Source: AC-38 sp033856025 (GTDB taxonomy: Bacteria > Actinomycetota > Thermoleophilia > Solirubrobacterales > Solirubrobacteraceae). From it: DNA of 64,000 nt. The number at the start of each line of letters is the position of its first letter. Within the stretch, counting starts at the first letter, position 1. A program made the translations under genes and the position numbers. Below, piece after piece: positions 7,125 through 15,033 of the stretch. The notes beneath the pieces were generated by a model that worked only from the letters and a program-made list of their open reading frames with translations, did no database searches and was not told the DNA's origin. Location: positions 1 to 64,000 of the forward strand of contig JAWVFQ010000020.1 of the NCBI GenBank assembly GCA_033856025.1, given 5' to 3'.

Positions 7125-9539
7125 ATGAAGAGACGCAAGCTGTTCATTAGCCTGATCGTGGCCGGCGGCCTGACCGTCGGCCTCGGCTCGTCCCTGGGGC
7201 CCGCATCGGCCCAGCAGCGCGTCATCACGGCCACCCTGATCACCGGCCAGTCCGTCAGCGTCACCGTGCCCGCGGGCACGCCGTGCTCGGCCGACGCGCT
7301 GGGCCCGCTCGCCGCCCCCGTGGCGTCCGTGTCGTGCACGGACATCGCCGCGCCCAACCAGCCCGCGCAGCCCTCCCAGCCGCAGCCCACGACTCCGACG
7401 AACCCGACCTCGCCGGGCACGACGCCCACCCAGCCGGGCACCACTCCCACCACACCGGGCCAGACCACCACCCCCGCCAAGCCCAAGCCCAAGCCGGCGA
7501 CACGGCTCGGCTCCAAGCGCGTCGAGGACCTGGGGGCACAGCGCGCGGACGTACGGGCGCGCGCGCGCACGCCCGATGGAACTCCCACCGCCGCGGATCC
7601 CACCTTCTCGCTGGCCACCCCCGGCGCCGCCGCGATCGGCGTTCCCAACTTCTTCATCGAGAAGTTCCGCATCCCGCCGTTCCTCCTCCCGATCTACCAG
7701 GCGGCGGGCATCGAGTACGAGGTGCCGTGGCAGATCCTCGCGGCGATCAACGAGATCGAGACCGACTACGGCCGCAACCTCAACGTCTCCTCCGCCGGCG
7801 CCATGGGGTGGATGCAGTTCATCCCGTCCTCTTGGAAGGCCTACGGCGTCGACGCCAACAACGACGGTCGCAAGGACCCCTACAACCCCGTCGACGCGAT
7901 CTTCGCCGCCGCGCGCTACCTCAAGGCCGCCGGCGCCAAGCACAACATCCGCCAGTCGATCTTCTCCTACAACCACGCCACCTGGTACGTGGACTCGGTC
8001 ATGCTGCGGGCCAAGCTCATCGGGGGCCTGCCCGAGACGCTGATCGGCGCGATCACCGGCCTGACCCAGGGTCACTTCCCGGTCGCCGCCCGCGCGACGT
8101 ACGCCGATGACATCTCCCAGCGCGAGGCGTTGGCCCGTACGCACTCGGGCAACGCGGCCAAGACCGTCAACAGCTCTCCCACCCGCCGAGGCATCAACAT
8201 CTACTCCAAGGCGGGCGCGCCGGTCATCGCGGTCAACGACGGCGTGATCAAGGCGGTCGGGTCGTCGCCCAAGCTCGGGCGCTACGTCGTCCTCCAGGAC
8301 GTCTACGGCAACAACTACACCTATGCGCAGCTGGGCCGCATCGCGACGTCCTTCCCCTCCCCCAAGCCCAAGACGGTCTCCGCCACGTCGATCAAGCGCG
8401 AGCTGGAGCTGCCGGGCAAGGCCTCCGATCCCAAGCCGACGCAGGCGGCGTCCGCCGGCGCGCAGGCCAAGGCGGGCGCCCCGACGCGCGGCGGCGCCTC
8501 GGCCGGCGCGACGGTGCGCACGGTCCAGGTGGTCAAGGAGCGCCTGTTCGCGCACCCGAGTCGCGGGCTGGCCTACCGCAACGGCGGCGAGCAGCAGATG
8601 CTCCAGGCCGGCAAGCCGGTGGCGGGCTACACGACCTTCGAGGCCTACTTCGACCAGGTCCTGGGCCTCAAGCGCCAGGACGTGGTCCTCAAGGCGCTGC
8701 GGCCGGGTGCGCAGGTCATCGCGGGCACGGTCCTGGGACGCATCGACAAGGTGCAGGGCTCCTCGCAGGCGCCGCACCTGCACTTCATGATCCGGCCGGC
8801 CGGCAAGGGCTCCCCGGCCATCGACCCGAAGCCGATCCTCGACGGCTGGAAGCTGCTGGAGTCGACGGCGATCTACCGCGCCGCGGGCAAGAACCCGTTC
8901 TTCGGGCCGGACGCCAAGAACCCGACGATCGGGCAGATCCTGCTCATGAGCAAGGACCAGATGCAGCGGCGCGTCCTGGGCGACCCGCGCATCCTGATCT
9001 ACGACTGCGGCCGGCGCGACATCCAGACCGGCCAGGTGGACCGCCGCGTGCTGGCCACGCTCCTCTACCTGACCTCGTCCGGCCTGAAGCCGACGATCTC
9101 GTCGCTGAAGTGCGGCCACTCCTACCTGACCAAGGCGGGCGGCGTCTCGGCCCACTCGTCCGGGAACGCGGTCGACATCGCCGCGGTCAACGGCATCCCG
9201 ATCATCGGCCACCAGGGCAACGGGACGATCACGGACATCACGATCCGGCGGCTCCTGACGTTGCAGGGCAACCTGAAGCCCGCGCAGATCATCTCGCTGA
9301 TGAACTTCCCGGGCGCGGACAACACGCTGGTGCTGTCCGACCACGACGACCACATCCACGTCGGGTTCACCCCGAGCTACGGCGACAACGCGGCGCGGTT
9401 CAACGCCGCGCTCAAGCCCGGCCAGTGGATCAAGCTGATCGACCGCCTCAACCAGATCGACAACCCGACGGTGCCGGTCAAGCCGTCGCGGGCCTCGATC
9501 CCGGCGGGCAAGACGAGCCGCGCCCACCGCGGCGAGTAG
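7125..9539 (+). CDS. Secreted multidomain murein hydrolase (transglycosylase + M23-like + M15-like)
   Basis: Predicted exported peptidoglycan hydrolase, 804 residues. A signal peptide covers about 1-29, cleaved after PASA. A Thr/Pro-rich linker (about 76-125) follows. A lytic transglycosylase domain of the MltB/SLT_2 type spans about 175-300, with catalytic-type Glu in AINEIETDYGR (about 209-212) and SAGAMGWMQFIPSSW. A LytM/M23-like fold spans about 345-580; it keeps the HLHF zinc/catalytic motif (551-554) but has no obvious HxxxD in its first half (GINIY where that motif is expected), so activity is uncertain. The C-terminal part (about 640-755) carries SAHSSGNAVDI (about 675-685) and DHDDHIHVGF (about 739-748), the spacing of M15-type D-Ala-D-Ala or endolysin zinc peptidases. 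ATG at 7125 lies in front of a basic signal-peptide head. Confidence 0.85.
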   Translation: MKRRKLFISLIVAGGLTVGLGSSLGPASAQQRVITATLITGQSVSVTVPAGTPCSADALGPLAAPVASVSCTDIAAPNQPAQPSQPQPTTPTNPTSPGTTPTQPGTTPTTPGQTTTPAKPKPKPATRLGSKRVEDLGAQRADVRARARTPDGTPTAADPTFSLATPGAAAIGVPNFFIEKFRIPPFLLPIYQAAGIEYEVPWQILAAINEIETDYGRNLNVSSAGAMGWMQFIPSSWKAYGVDANNDGRKDPYNPVDAIFAAARYLKAAGAKHNIRQSIFSYNHATWYVDSVMLRAKLIGGLPETLIGAITGLTQGHFPVAARATYADDISQREALARTHSGNAAKTVNSSPTRRGINIYSKAGAPVIAVNDGVIKAVGSSPKLGRYVVLQDVYGNNYTYAQLGRIATSFPSPKPKTVSATSIKRELELPGKASDPKPTQAASAGAQAKAGAPTRGGASAGATVRTVQVVKERLFAHPSRGLAYRNGGEQQMLQAGKPVAGYTTFEAYFDQVLGLKRQDVVLKALRPGAQVIAGTVLGRIDKVQGSSQAPHLHFMIRPAGKGSPAIDPKPILDGWKLLESTAIYRAAGKNPFFGPDAKNPTIGQILLMSKDQMQRRVLGDPRILIYDCGRRDIQTGQVDRRVLATLLYLTSSGLKPTISSLKCGHSYLTKAGGVSAHSSGNAVDIAAVNGIPIIGHQGNGTITDITIRRLLTLQGNLKPAQIISLMNFPGADNTLVLSDHDDHIHVGFTPSYGDNAARFNAALKPGQWIKLIDRLNQIDNPTVPVKPSRASIPAGKTSRAHRGE

Positions 9540-9609
9540 CCAGCTGCCCTTCCGCTTCGCGCAGTTCGAGTTCCCGTGGGCGCTGGGGCCCGACGACGGG
9601 CGCTACGTC

Positions 9610-10386
9610 GTGCGCTCCGGCGACGAGGTGACGCACGTGGTCGTGGTGCGGACGCTGGGCGCGTCCGAGCGCCGGCGCCTGCGCCGGCCCCGCCCCCAGC
9701 CGGTCGATCCGGAGCCGGAGCCTACGGCTGTCCCGACGGGCGCGGTGACCGTCATCCTCGCGCCCGAGGTGCCCGACGACGAGGCTTCCGGGTGGCTGTC
9801 CGAAGCGAGCGAGGAGGGGCTGGAGGAGGCGCTGGTCGTGGTCAACCAGGTCCTGCAGGCTCACCGCCTGGCGGCGGCTGACCCCTACGTCCGCGAGGTC
9901 TCGCGCGAGGGCGCGCTCGTCGCGCGGCTGGGCTACGGCAGCGGCGACCAGGTGGCGGACGGCCGCTGGGCCTCGGCGGTCGAGCTCCCGCAGGCCCGCG
10001 AGGGCCGCCGGATGCGCCGCACGTCCGCCCTGCGCCCCCAGGAGCGCCTGGCCGCCCTCCTCGGCGGCCGCGACACCGCGCTGGCCTGCGAGGACCTGGT
10101 CCTGCGTACCCGCACCGACCTCGACGCCGGCCGCGACCGGGCGGCCGCGCTGCAGCTGCGCGTGGCATTGGAGGCCGCCCTGGCCGAGCTCGAGGCCGAG
10201 GGCGACCGCGTCCCCGACATGCCCGACCGCCTGACCGACCTGCGCGACCGGCGCTCCGCCATCGGCGAGGCGGCCAACCAGGCCCTGCACAGCCCGCTCT
10301 CGCCCGAGTCCCTCACCGCCGTCACCGAGACGGTGGACCGCCTCGAGGCCGCCCTGCGCGCCCGCAGCGCCGCGGGGTTCGACTGA
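9610..10386 (+). CDS. Conserved protein of unknown function, helical
   Basis: Not recognised. From GTG 9610 the product has 258 residues: a beta-rich head (DEVTHVVVVRTLG), an Arg/Pro-rich linker (RRRLRRPRPQPVDPEPEP), a strand and acidic segment, and a long helical tail (ELEAEGDRVPDMPDRLTDLRDRR...). The same frame stays coding-like upstream to about 9541 (LPFRFAQFEFPWALG), so translation may begin at CTG 9544, or the N terminus is under-called; there is no ATG, GTG or TTG between the stop at 9436 and 9610. The gene begins just after the murein hydrolase on the same strand and faces the sirtuin gene across a hairpin. Confidence 0.62.
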   Translation: MRSGDEVTHVVVVRTLGASERRRLRRPRPQPVDPEPEPTAVPTGAVTVILAPEVPDDEASGWLSEASEEGLEEALVVVNQVLQAHRLAAADPYVREVSREGALVARLGYGSGDQVADGRWASAVELPQAREGRRMRRTSALRPQERLAALLGGRDTALACEDLVLRTRTDLDAGRDRAAALQLRVALEAALAELEAEGDRVPDMPDRLTDLRDRRSAIGEAANQALHSPLSPESLTAVTETVDRLEAALRARSAAGFD

Positions 10387-10404
10387 CGCCCGCCACCGGC
10401 TGCA

Positions 10405-10428
10405 GTTAGCCGCCTATGAGGCGGTCAA
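10405..10428. terminator. Hairpin between convergent genes
   Basis: CCGCC-TATGA-GGCGG core with flanking GTT...AAC pairing and further imperfect pairing outwards to about 17 bp. Lies between the convergent genes ending at 10386 and 10435, so it can serve both. Confidence 0.55.
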
Positions 10429-10434
10429 CCGCAA

Positions 10435-11190
10435 CTACAGGGCCGCGAGCAGAGCCTGGAGCTCGTCCACGACGTCGCCGTCGAGCTTGACCGTGGCGGC
10501 GGTGTCGTAGGGCGTCGATCCCTGGGTGACGAGGGCGACGCGGCCGCCGGCGCGCAGCGTCACCTCGGGGAGGCCGGCCACCGGGTAGACCTCGAGGGAT
10601 GAGCCGACGCAGAGCAGGACGTCGGCGTGGGCCGCGAGGTGGGCGGCTCGCTCCATGGCCCCCGGCGGGAGCATCTCTCCGAACAGGACCACGTCTGGCT
10701 TGAGCGGCTCGCCGCAGTCGCAGCGCGGCATGGCGCCGTCGGCGGCCAGGCGGGCGCGGGCCTTGTCGAGGGACACCGCCTCGCCGCAATCCAGGCAGGA
10801 CGACGTGGCGATGGTGCCGTGGACCTCGATCAGCTCCTGGGTCCCCGCCCGGCGGTGGAGCATGTCGATGTTCTGGGTGATGACGGCGTCCAGGACGCCG
10901 CGCTCCTCCAGGGCGACGAGCGCGTCGTGGGCGCCGTTGGGCCGCTTCTCCGTGAGCGTGGCGAAGCGGTCGCCGTAGAAGCGCCAGAAGCGCTGCGGGT
11001 CGCGGCGGAACACGTCGATGTGGGCGACCTCCATCGGGTCGACCTTCTCCCACAACCCCGTCCCCGGCGAGCGGAAGTCGGGGATCCCGGACGGCACGGA
11101 GATCCCGGCCCCGGTGAGGGCGACGACCGAGCCGGCCTCTCGGATGAGGTCGGCCAGCCGCTCCAGGTCGGTCGCTACCGACCCTGCCAC
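10435..11190 (-). CDS. cobB: NAD-dependent protein deacylase, sirtuin family
   Basis: Removes acyl groups from lysines using NAD+, giving nicotinamide and O-acyl-ADP-ribose. The 251-residue product shows the sirtuin signature in order: GAGIS (27-31), PDFRS (about 37-41), TQNIDMLH, the catalytic His in VHGT, a structural zinc site CLDC...CDCG (C-x2-C and C-x-C about 20 residues apart), and GSSLEVYP near the end. GTG at 11190 is the chosen start; it overlaps the end of the enoyl-CoA hydratase gene by 16 bases, so the two are coupled. The beta-oxidation neighbours suggest acyl-CoA enzymes as targets, which is inference. Substrate preference (acetyl or succinyl) cannot be fixed from sequence alone. 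Confidence 0.92.
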   Translation of the reverse strand: MAGSVATDLERLADLIREAGSVVALTGAGISVPSGIPDFRSPGTGLWEKVDPMEVAHIDVFRRDPQRFWRFYGDRFATLTEKRPNGAHDALVALEERGVLDAVITQNIDMLHRRAGTQELIEVHGTIATSSCLDCGEAVSLDKARARLAADGAMPRCDCGEPLKPDVVLFGEMLPPGAMERAAHLAAHADVLLCVGSSLEVYPVAGLPEVTLRAGGRVALVTQGSTPYDTAATVKLDGDVVDELQALLAAL

Positions 11191-12281
11191 TTCGGCGAGC
11201 GCTTGGCGATGAACGCGCCGATGCCCTCGCGGGCGTCCTCGCTGCCGAAGACGGTGGCGAAGCCCTCCTTCTCGGCCGCGATCCCCTCGTCGAGGTCGCC
11301 CTTGTGCGACACGCGCTTGGCCTGCTCGACGGCCAGCGGCGCCTGGCCGGCCAGCTTGCGCGCCCACATCAGGGCCGTGTCGAAGAGCTCGTGGTCCGGC
11401 ACGATCCGGTTGACCAGGCCGTACTCGTAGGCCTCGTCGGCCCCGATCGCCTCGCCGGTCAGGTTCATCTCCAGCGCCTTCTGCTCGCCGACCAGCCGCG
11501 GCAGCCGCTGGGTGCCGCCGAAGCCGGGGATGATGCCCAGGTTGATCTCGGGCTGGCCGAACGTGGCGCTGTCCGCCGCGATCCGCACGTCACAGGCCAT
11601 GGCCAGCTCGCAACCGCCGCCGAAGGCCAGGCCGTTCACGGCGGCGATCGTGGCGGTGGAGGACTGCCCGAAGGCGCGAAGCAGCGAATGGCCCTGGTCG
11701 AGCAGCTCGCGGCCGCCCGCCTCGTCCATCTTGGTGAACGCCTTGATGTCGGCGCCGGCGCAGTAGAGCATCGGGTTGCTGGACGCGATGACCAGCGCGC
11801 GGATCTCCGCCGAGCCGTCCACGTGGTCCCAGATGCGCTGGAGGTCGGCGATGACCTGGGGCGAGATCGAGTTGGCCGGCGGGTTGGCCAGCCAGGCGAT
11901 CGCCATGTCGCCGCGGGTCTCCAGCTGGACCGTCTCGCCCTGCTCGAAGCCGTCGTCCGCACGCGGGTAGGGGAAGAAGCCCTGGCCGGACTTCTGGCCC
12001 AGCCGCCCCTGCGCCACGAGGCGGCGCAGGATCAGCGGCGGCGCGAAGGCCTCGCCGTACTCGGTCTGCGCGCGCTCCAGGGCGGCCAGGACCTCGTCCA
12101 GCCCCGTCGCGTCGGCGCGGGCGAAGGGCGGCGGGATGATCCCGAAGCCCGTCATCATCGCCAGGTCGATGTCGCGGATCGTCGCGACGCCCTCCTCGAG
12201 CACCAGGCAGGACTCGACGAAGGCCTTGAGCGAGAACCGCTCGATCAGCGCGCCCGTGTCGACCTCAGCCGCCGTGCTCAT
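11175..12281 (-). CDS. Fusion of 3-hydroxyacyl-CoA dehydrogenase C-terminal domain with enoyl-CoA hydratase
   Basis: Beta-oxidation protein of 368 residues with an uncommon domain order. Residues about 8-105 match the C-terminal (dimerisation/substrate) domain of 3-hydroxyacyl-CoA dehydrogenases (CLVLEEGVATIRDIDLAM, PPLILRRLVAQGRLGQKSGQGF). Residues about 118-368 are a crotonase domain with oxyanion-hole segments and both catalytic-type glutamates, in GGGCELAMACD (Glu225) and GQPEINLGIIPGFGGTQ (Glu245), so hydratase activity is expected. In FadB-type enzymes the crotonase domain comes first; here it is last and the duplicated 3HCDH_C domain is separated from its NAD domain. ATG at 12279-12281 overlaps the end of the dehydrogenase gene by 17 bases, suggesting a stable two-protein complex. 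Confidence 0.9.
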   Translation of the reverse strand: MSTAAEVDTGALIERFSLKAFVESCLVLEEGVATIRDIDLAMMTGFGIIPPPFARADATGLDEVLAALERAQTEYGEAFAPPLILRRLVAQGRLGQKSGQGFFPYPRADDGFEQGETVQLETRGDMAIAWLANPPANSISPQVIADLQRIWDHVDGSAEIRALVIASSNPMLYCAGADIKAFTKMDEAGGRELLDQGHSLLRAFGQSSTATIAAVNGLAFGGGCELAMACDVRIAADSATFGQPEINLGIIPGFGGTQRLPRLVGEQKALEMNLTGEAIGADEAYEYGLVNRIVPDHELFDTALMWARKLAGQAPLAVEQAKRVSHKGDLDEGIAAEKEGFATVFGSEDAREGIGAFIAKRSPKWQGR

Positions 12282-13140
12282 AGAACCCCTTCCCGGTCTT
12301 GGCGCCGAGGTTCCCGGCCGCGACCAGCTCCTCCATGCCCTTGTGGACGTGGAAGCGCTCGCCGTAGGCGTCGCGCAGGTGCTGGGCCACCTTCAGCGTG
12401 GTGTCGAGGCCGACCATGTCGGTGAGGAAGAACGGCCCCATCGGGAGCGCCTTGGCCTCGGTGACCGCCTTGTCGATCTCCTCGTAGGAGAGGCCACTCT
12501 CCTCCTGCACGCGCCAGATCTCGCTTATCGCCGAGTTCGCGATGCGGTTGCCCACGAACCCGGGGCACTCGGCGCAGCGGATCGGCATCTTGCGGAGCGC
12601 CTGGGCCAGGTTGGCGCTGACCTGCATGGTCTCCGGCGACGTCTCGTCGCCCTCGATGACCTCGATCAGGCGCATCATCGACGCCGGGTAGAAGAAGTGG
12701 AACCCGACGACCTTGTCGGGGCGCGACGTGGCCTCGGCCATCTCGGAGATGGACAGCGACGAGGTGTTCGAGGCGAGGATCGCGTGGCCGGGCGTGACAG
12801 CGTCGAGCTCGCCGAAGACCGCGCGCTTGATCTCCATCTTCTCGGGGACGGCCTCGAGCACGAAGTCGACGTCGCCGAAGCCCTCGTAGTCGGTCGTCCC
12901 GTGGATGCGCCCGACGATCTCCTGCGCCTGGGCGTCGGCCTGCTCCTGCGTGAGCTTCTCCTTCTTGACCAGGCGCCCGAGCTGGGCTTCGGTGACCTCG
13001 CGGGCCTTCTGGAGGCCCTGGTCGACGAACTTCTGGTCGACGTCCTTGAGCACGACCGGGATGTCCGCGGAGGCGAAGACCTGCGCGATCTCGCCCCCCA
13101 TCGTGCCCGCGCCGACGACGGCTGCCTTGAAGACGAACAT
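12265..13140 (-). CDS. 3-hydroxyacyl-CoA dehydrogenase (NAD-binding)
   Basis: Oxidises 3-hydroxyacyl-CoA to 3-ketoacyl-CoA with NAD+, in beta-oxidation or butanoate metabolism. The 291-residue product has the usual single-chain length. A Rossmann domain opens with VVGAGTMGGEIAQ (Gly-rich loop 10-16) and continues to about 185, with SNTSSLSI and the catalytic His148 in GFHFFYPA and Glu160 in RLIEVI. The 3HCDH_C domain (about 187-285) contains PGFVGNRI and ends in TGKGFYEH. The ATG at 13140 has TAGATT 7 nt upstream, overlapping the stop codon of the gene before it. The downstream gene supplies a second 3HCDH_C domain plus a crotonase, so the pair together resembles a split FadB. Confidence 0.94.
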   Translation of the reverse strand: MFVFKAAVVGAGTMGGEIAQVFASADIPVVLKDVDQKFVDQGLQKAREVTEAQLGRLVKKEKLTQEQADAQAQEIVGRIHGTTDYEGFGDVDFVLEAVPEKMEIKRAVFGELDAVTPGHAILASNTSSLSISEMAEATSRPDKVVGFHFFYPASMMRLIEVIEGDETSPETMQVSANLAQALRKMPIRCAECPGFVGNRIANSAISEIWRVQEESGLSYEEIDKAVTEAKALPMGPFFLTDMVGLDTTLKVAQHLRDAYGERFHVHKGMEELVAAGNLGAKTGKGFYEHGG

Positions 13141-13147
13141 GGGCTGG

Positions 13148-13153
13148 AATCTA
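13148..13153 (-). promoter_or_regulatory. Putative -10 hexamer of the 3-hydroxyacyl-CoA dehydrogenase gene
   Basis: TAGATT on the minus strand, 7 nt before the ATG at 13140. Its TAG doubles as the stop codon of the SRPBCC gene. Confidence 0.45.
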
Positions 13154-13609
13154 TTGGAGTAGGTCGGCGTCCGCGTCCAGCTCGCGGGCGAAGCGGGTGA
13201 GGGTGCGGCGCAGGCTGTCGCGGACCGAGCGGCGGATGAACAGGAGGTCCACGAGCGGCGTCAGGGGGTTGGCGTCCTTGAGCCGGTAGTCGAGCTGGAG
13301 CGCGACCGCGGTGCCGTCGGCCAGGGGCGTGAACCGGACCTCCTGGGTGCCGCGCATCCGTGGGTCCTCGAACTCCACGGCCTGGCCCTCACCGGGGTCC
13401 TGGGAGCTCACCCGCTCGACCACGCGTCCGCGGCCGCGCGCCGTGGAGTCCCACACCAGCTTCCCGCCCGCGGCCGGCCAGCCGCCCTCCTCCTTGGCCA
13501 CGTGGGCGAAGCCGTCCACGAACGACGGCCAGCGCCGGAGGTCGTACCAGAGGGCCTCGACCGCGGCCGGCTCGGCGTCCACCTCGATCTGCGCGCTGAC
13601 CGTGGGCAC
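13151..13609 (-). CDS. SRPBCC (polyketide cyclase/dehydrase-like) protein
   Basis: Small lipid/aromatic-ligand-binding fold of the START/SRPBCC superfamily, 152 residues. The opening strand and helix (SAQIEVDAEPAAVEALWYDLRRWPSFVDGF) match the usual start of COG3832/polyketide-cyclase-type members. The middle has alternating beta strands (KLVWDSTARGRGRVVERV, TQEVRFTPLADGTAVALQLDYRL), and a long C-terminal helix (RDSLRRTLTRFARELD) lines the pocket. Start is GTG at 13609, two bases downstream of the aldo/keto reductase stop, so the two are cotranscribed. No catalytic residues can be assigned; a carrier or sensor of a hydrophobic ligand is as likely as an enzyme. Confidence 0.8.
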   Translation of the reverse strand: MPTVSAQIEVDAEPAAVEALWYDLRRWPSFVDGFAHVAKEEGGWPAAGGKLVWDSTARGRGRVVERVSSQDPGEGQAVEFEDPRMRGTQEVRFTPLADGTAVALQLDYRLKDANPLTPLVDLLFIRRSVRDSLRRTLTRFARELDADADLLQ

Positions 13610-13611
13610 GG

Positions 13612-14739
13612 TCAGGCCGCGGGCACGCGCTGGCGCAGGAGGTCGACGTCGACGCCCAGGGCGTCCTGGCCGGGCTGGAGCGCCCACCGGTCGGGGCGCT
13701 CGGGGCCGTCGTGGTCGGGGTGGGCCCCCTTGAGCGCCATGGAGCCGGTGTTGTCTCCGATGGCCCGGATCTCCGCGACCTCCTCCGGCGTCAGCGGGGA
13801 GCGTGCCGGCACGCCGGCCAGCTCGGCGCGCTGGGACTCGATGGGCCGCGCCCCCTCGAACGCCTCCTGGATCAGCGTCGGGACGGCGCAGCGCACCGCC
13901 GGATGCGCCAGGTTCCAGGCGCACGCCAGCTGTCCCATGGTCAGCCCGTGCCGCGCCGCGACCGGGCGCATCGCCTCCATGCGCTCCAGGCCCCGGACGA
14001 CCCAGCCATCCGGGCGGAACGACCGGTGGTCGCGGCGCTCCAGCGGGTGCTCCGGGCGCAGGTCGTCCCAGAACAGGCCGCCGTAGTCCACGACGCGGGT
14101 GATCACGGACACGTCGCGGGCGGCGCAGGCGTCGAGGACGAGCTCGCCCGGCCAGGGCTCCAGCGGGTTGAGGATGACCATGGCCCAGTCGATCGAGTCG
14201 CCGAAGCGCTCCAGGCAGGCCAGGAGGTCCAGGGTGAACCCGTTGGCCGGGCCGGGCGCGACGCCGAGCGAGCGCGTGAGGCCCGCGGACCGGACGCCCT
14301 CCAGCGCCTCCCAGACCTCGGGCGACGAGTACCCGATGCGGTCGGGGTTGTGCAGGAGCAGGACGTCGAACGAGTCGACGCCGCAGCGCCCCAGCGAGGC
14401 CTCGGTGGCCCGGCGGACGTACGAGGCGTACCCGTCCGGCCCGCGCAGCGAGGGGTCCGTGAACCGGGGGAACCCGCGCGGCCCGTCGCGCTCGCCCGCG
14501 ACGAAGTCGTGCCCGATCGCCCCCACGAGCGAGTAGGAGTCACGCGGCAGGCCCGCCAGCGAGCGGCCCACCAGCCGGTCCGCCTCCCCCTGCCCGTAGA
14601 CGTCCGCCGTCAGGACCGTGGAGATCCCGTCGCCGGGCCGCAGCAGCGCCTCCAGCCGCTCCTCGGAGATCGGCTCTCCGAAGTGGAGGTAGCGCCCCCC
14701 ACTCCAGGCACCCAGCGCCACGTGTCCAGGATCCGCCAT
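13612..14739 (-). CDS. Aldo/keto reductase family protein
   Basis: Predicted NADP-dependent oxidoreductase with a (beta/alpha)8 barrel, 375 residues, longer than the typical 310-330. The region STVLTADVYGQGEADRLVGRSL carries the catalytic-type Asp and Tyr of the AKR tetrad. Later strands show the barrel pattern DSFDVLLLHNPDR (where family members read D.Y..H.PD), SLGVAPGP and MVILNPLEP. The C-terminal region GLTMGQLACAWNLAHPAVRCAVPTLI matches AKR segments before the cofactor site. A Lys and His for the full tetrad are not obvious by eye. ATG at 14739 has TATCGT 9 nt upstream. The gene leads an operon with the SRPBCC protein. Substrate unknown. Confidence 0.85.
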   Translation of the reverse strand: MADPGHVALGAWSGGRYLHFGEPISEERLEALLRPGDGISTVLTADVYGQGEADRLVGRSLAGLPRDSYSLVGAIGHDFVAGERDGPRGFPRFTDPSLRGPDGYASYVRRATEASLGRCGVDSFDVLLLHNPDRIGYSSPEVWEALEGVRSAGLTRSLGVAPGPANGFTLDLLACLERFGDSIDWAMVILNPLEPWPGELVLDACAARDVSVITRVVDYGGLFWDDLRPEHPLERRDHRSFRPDGWVVRGLERMEAMRPVAARHGLTMGQLACAWNLAHPAVRCAVPTLIQEAFEGARPIESQRAELAGVPARSPLTPEEVAEIRAIGDNTGSMALKGAHPDHDGPERPDRWALQPGQDALGVDVDLLRQRVPAA

Positions 14740-14748
14740 GGGGGCGAA

Positions 14749-14754
14749 ACGATA
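14749..14754 (-). promoter_or_regulatory. Putative -10 hexamer of the aldo/keto reductase gene
   Basis: TATCGT on the minus strand, 9 nt before the ATG at 14739, in the 54-base gap to the divergent antitoxin gene. Confidence 0.45.
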
Positions 14755-14777
14755 TCGGGCGCCGCCTAGGGGTGCTG

Positions 14778-14783
14778 TATGCT
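14778..14783 (+). promoter_or_regulatory. Putative -10 hexamer of the VapBC-type operon
   Basis: TATGCT, 10 nt before the ATG at 14794. It overlaps an earlier in-frame ATG (14779), which argues that 14794 is the true start. Confidence 0.45.
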
Positions 14784-14793
14784 GGAAGCCGTC

Positions 14794-15033
14794 ATGGAGA
14801 AACACCGGACGCAGCTGCACCTCGATCCCGACCAGTACCGCTGGCTCAAGCGCCGCGCCGGCGCGCGCGGCAGCATCGCCGGCGTCGTCCGCGAGCTGAT
14901 CGACGAGGCGCGCCACCGCCAGCCGCCAACGGCCGACGATCCGCTCATGCGCTTCCTGATCGAGGACCCGCCGGCGACCGGGGGGCGAAGCTCCTCCGTC
15001 TCCGACCTCGACTGGGACGTGTACGGGGCGTGA
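14794..15033 (+). CDS. vapB: Antitoxin, ribbon-helix-helix VapB-like
   Basis: Small (79-residue) predicted antitoxin. The N-terminal half reads as a ribbon-helix-helix DNA-binding module: a strand (HRTQLHLDPDQYRWLKRRA), a glycine turn, then a helix (IAGVVRELIDEARHR). The C-terminal half (about 45-79) is acidic and flexible, ending in SVSDLDWDVYGA, the kind of tail that wraps around a PIN toxin. The last codon and stop overlap the toxin start (GTGA at 15030-15033), the classic antitoxin-first layout with coupled translation. The start at 14794 was chosen over 14779 because a TATGCT box covers the earlier codon. Autoregulation by the toxin-antitoxin complex is expected from the family. Confidence 0.82.
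   Translation: MEKHRTQLHLDPDQYRWLKRRAGARGSIAGVVRELIDEARHRQPPTADDPLMRFLIEDPPATGGRSSSVSDLDWDVYGA

Noticed and set aside
7044..9527. Long open frame on the minus strand opposite the murein hydrolase
   Set aside because: The encoded chain is Arg/Gly/Asp-rich without domains; it is the GC-driven shadow of a clear secreted enzyme.
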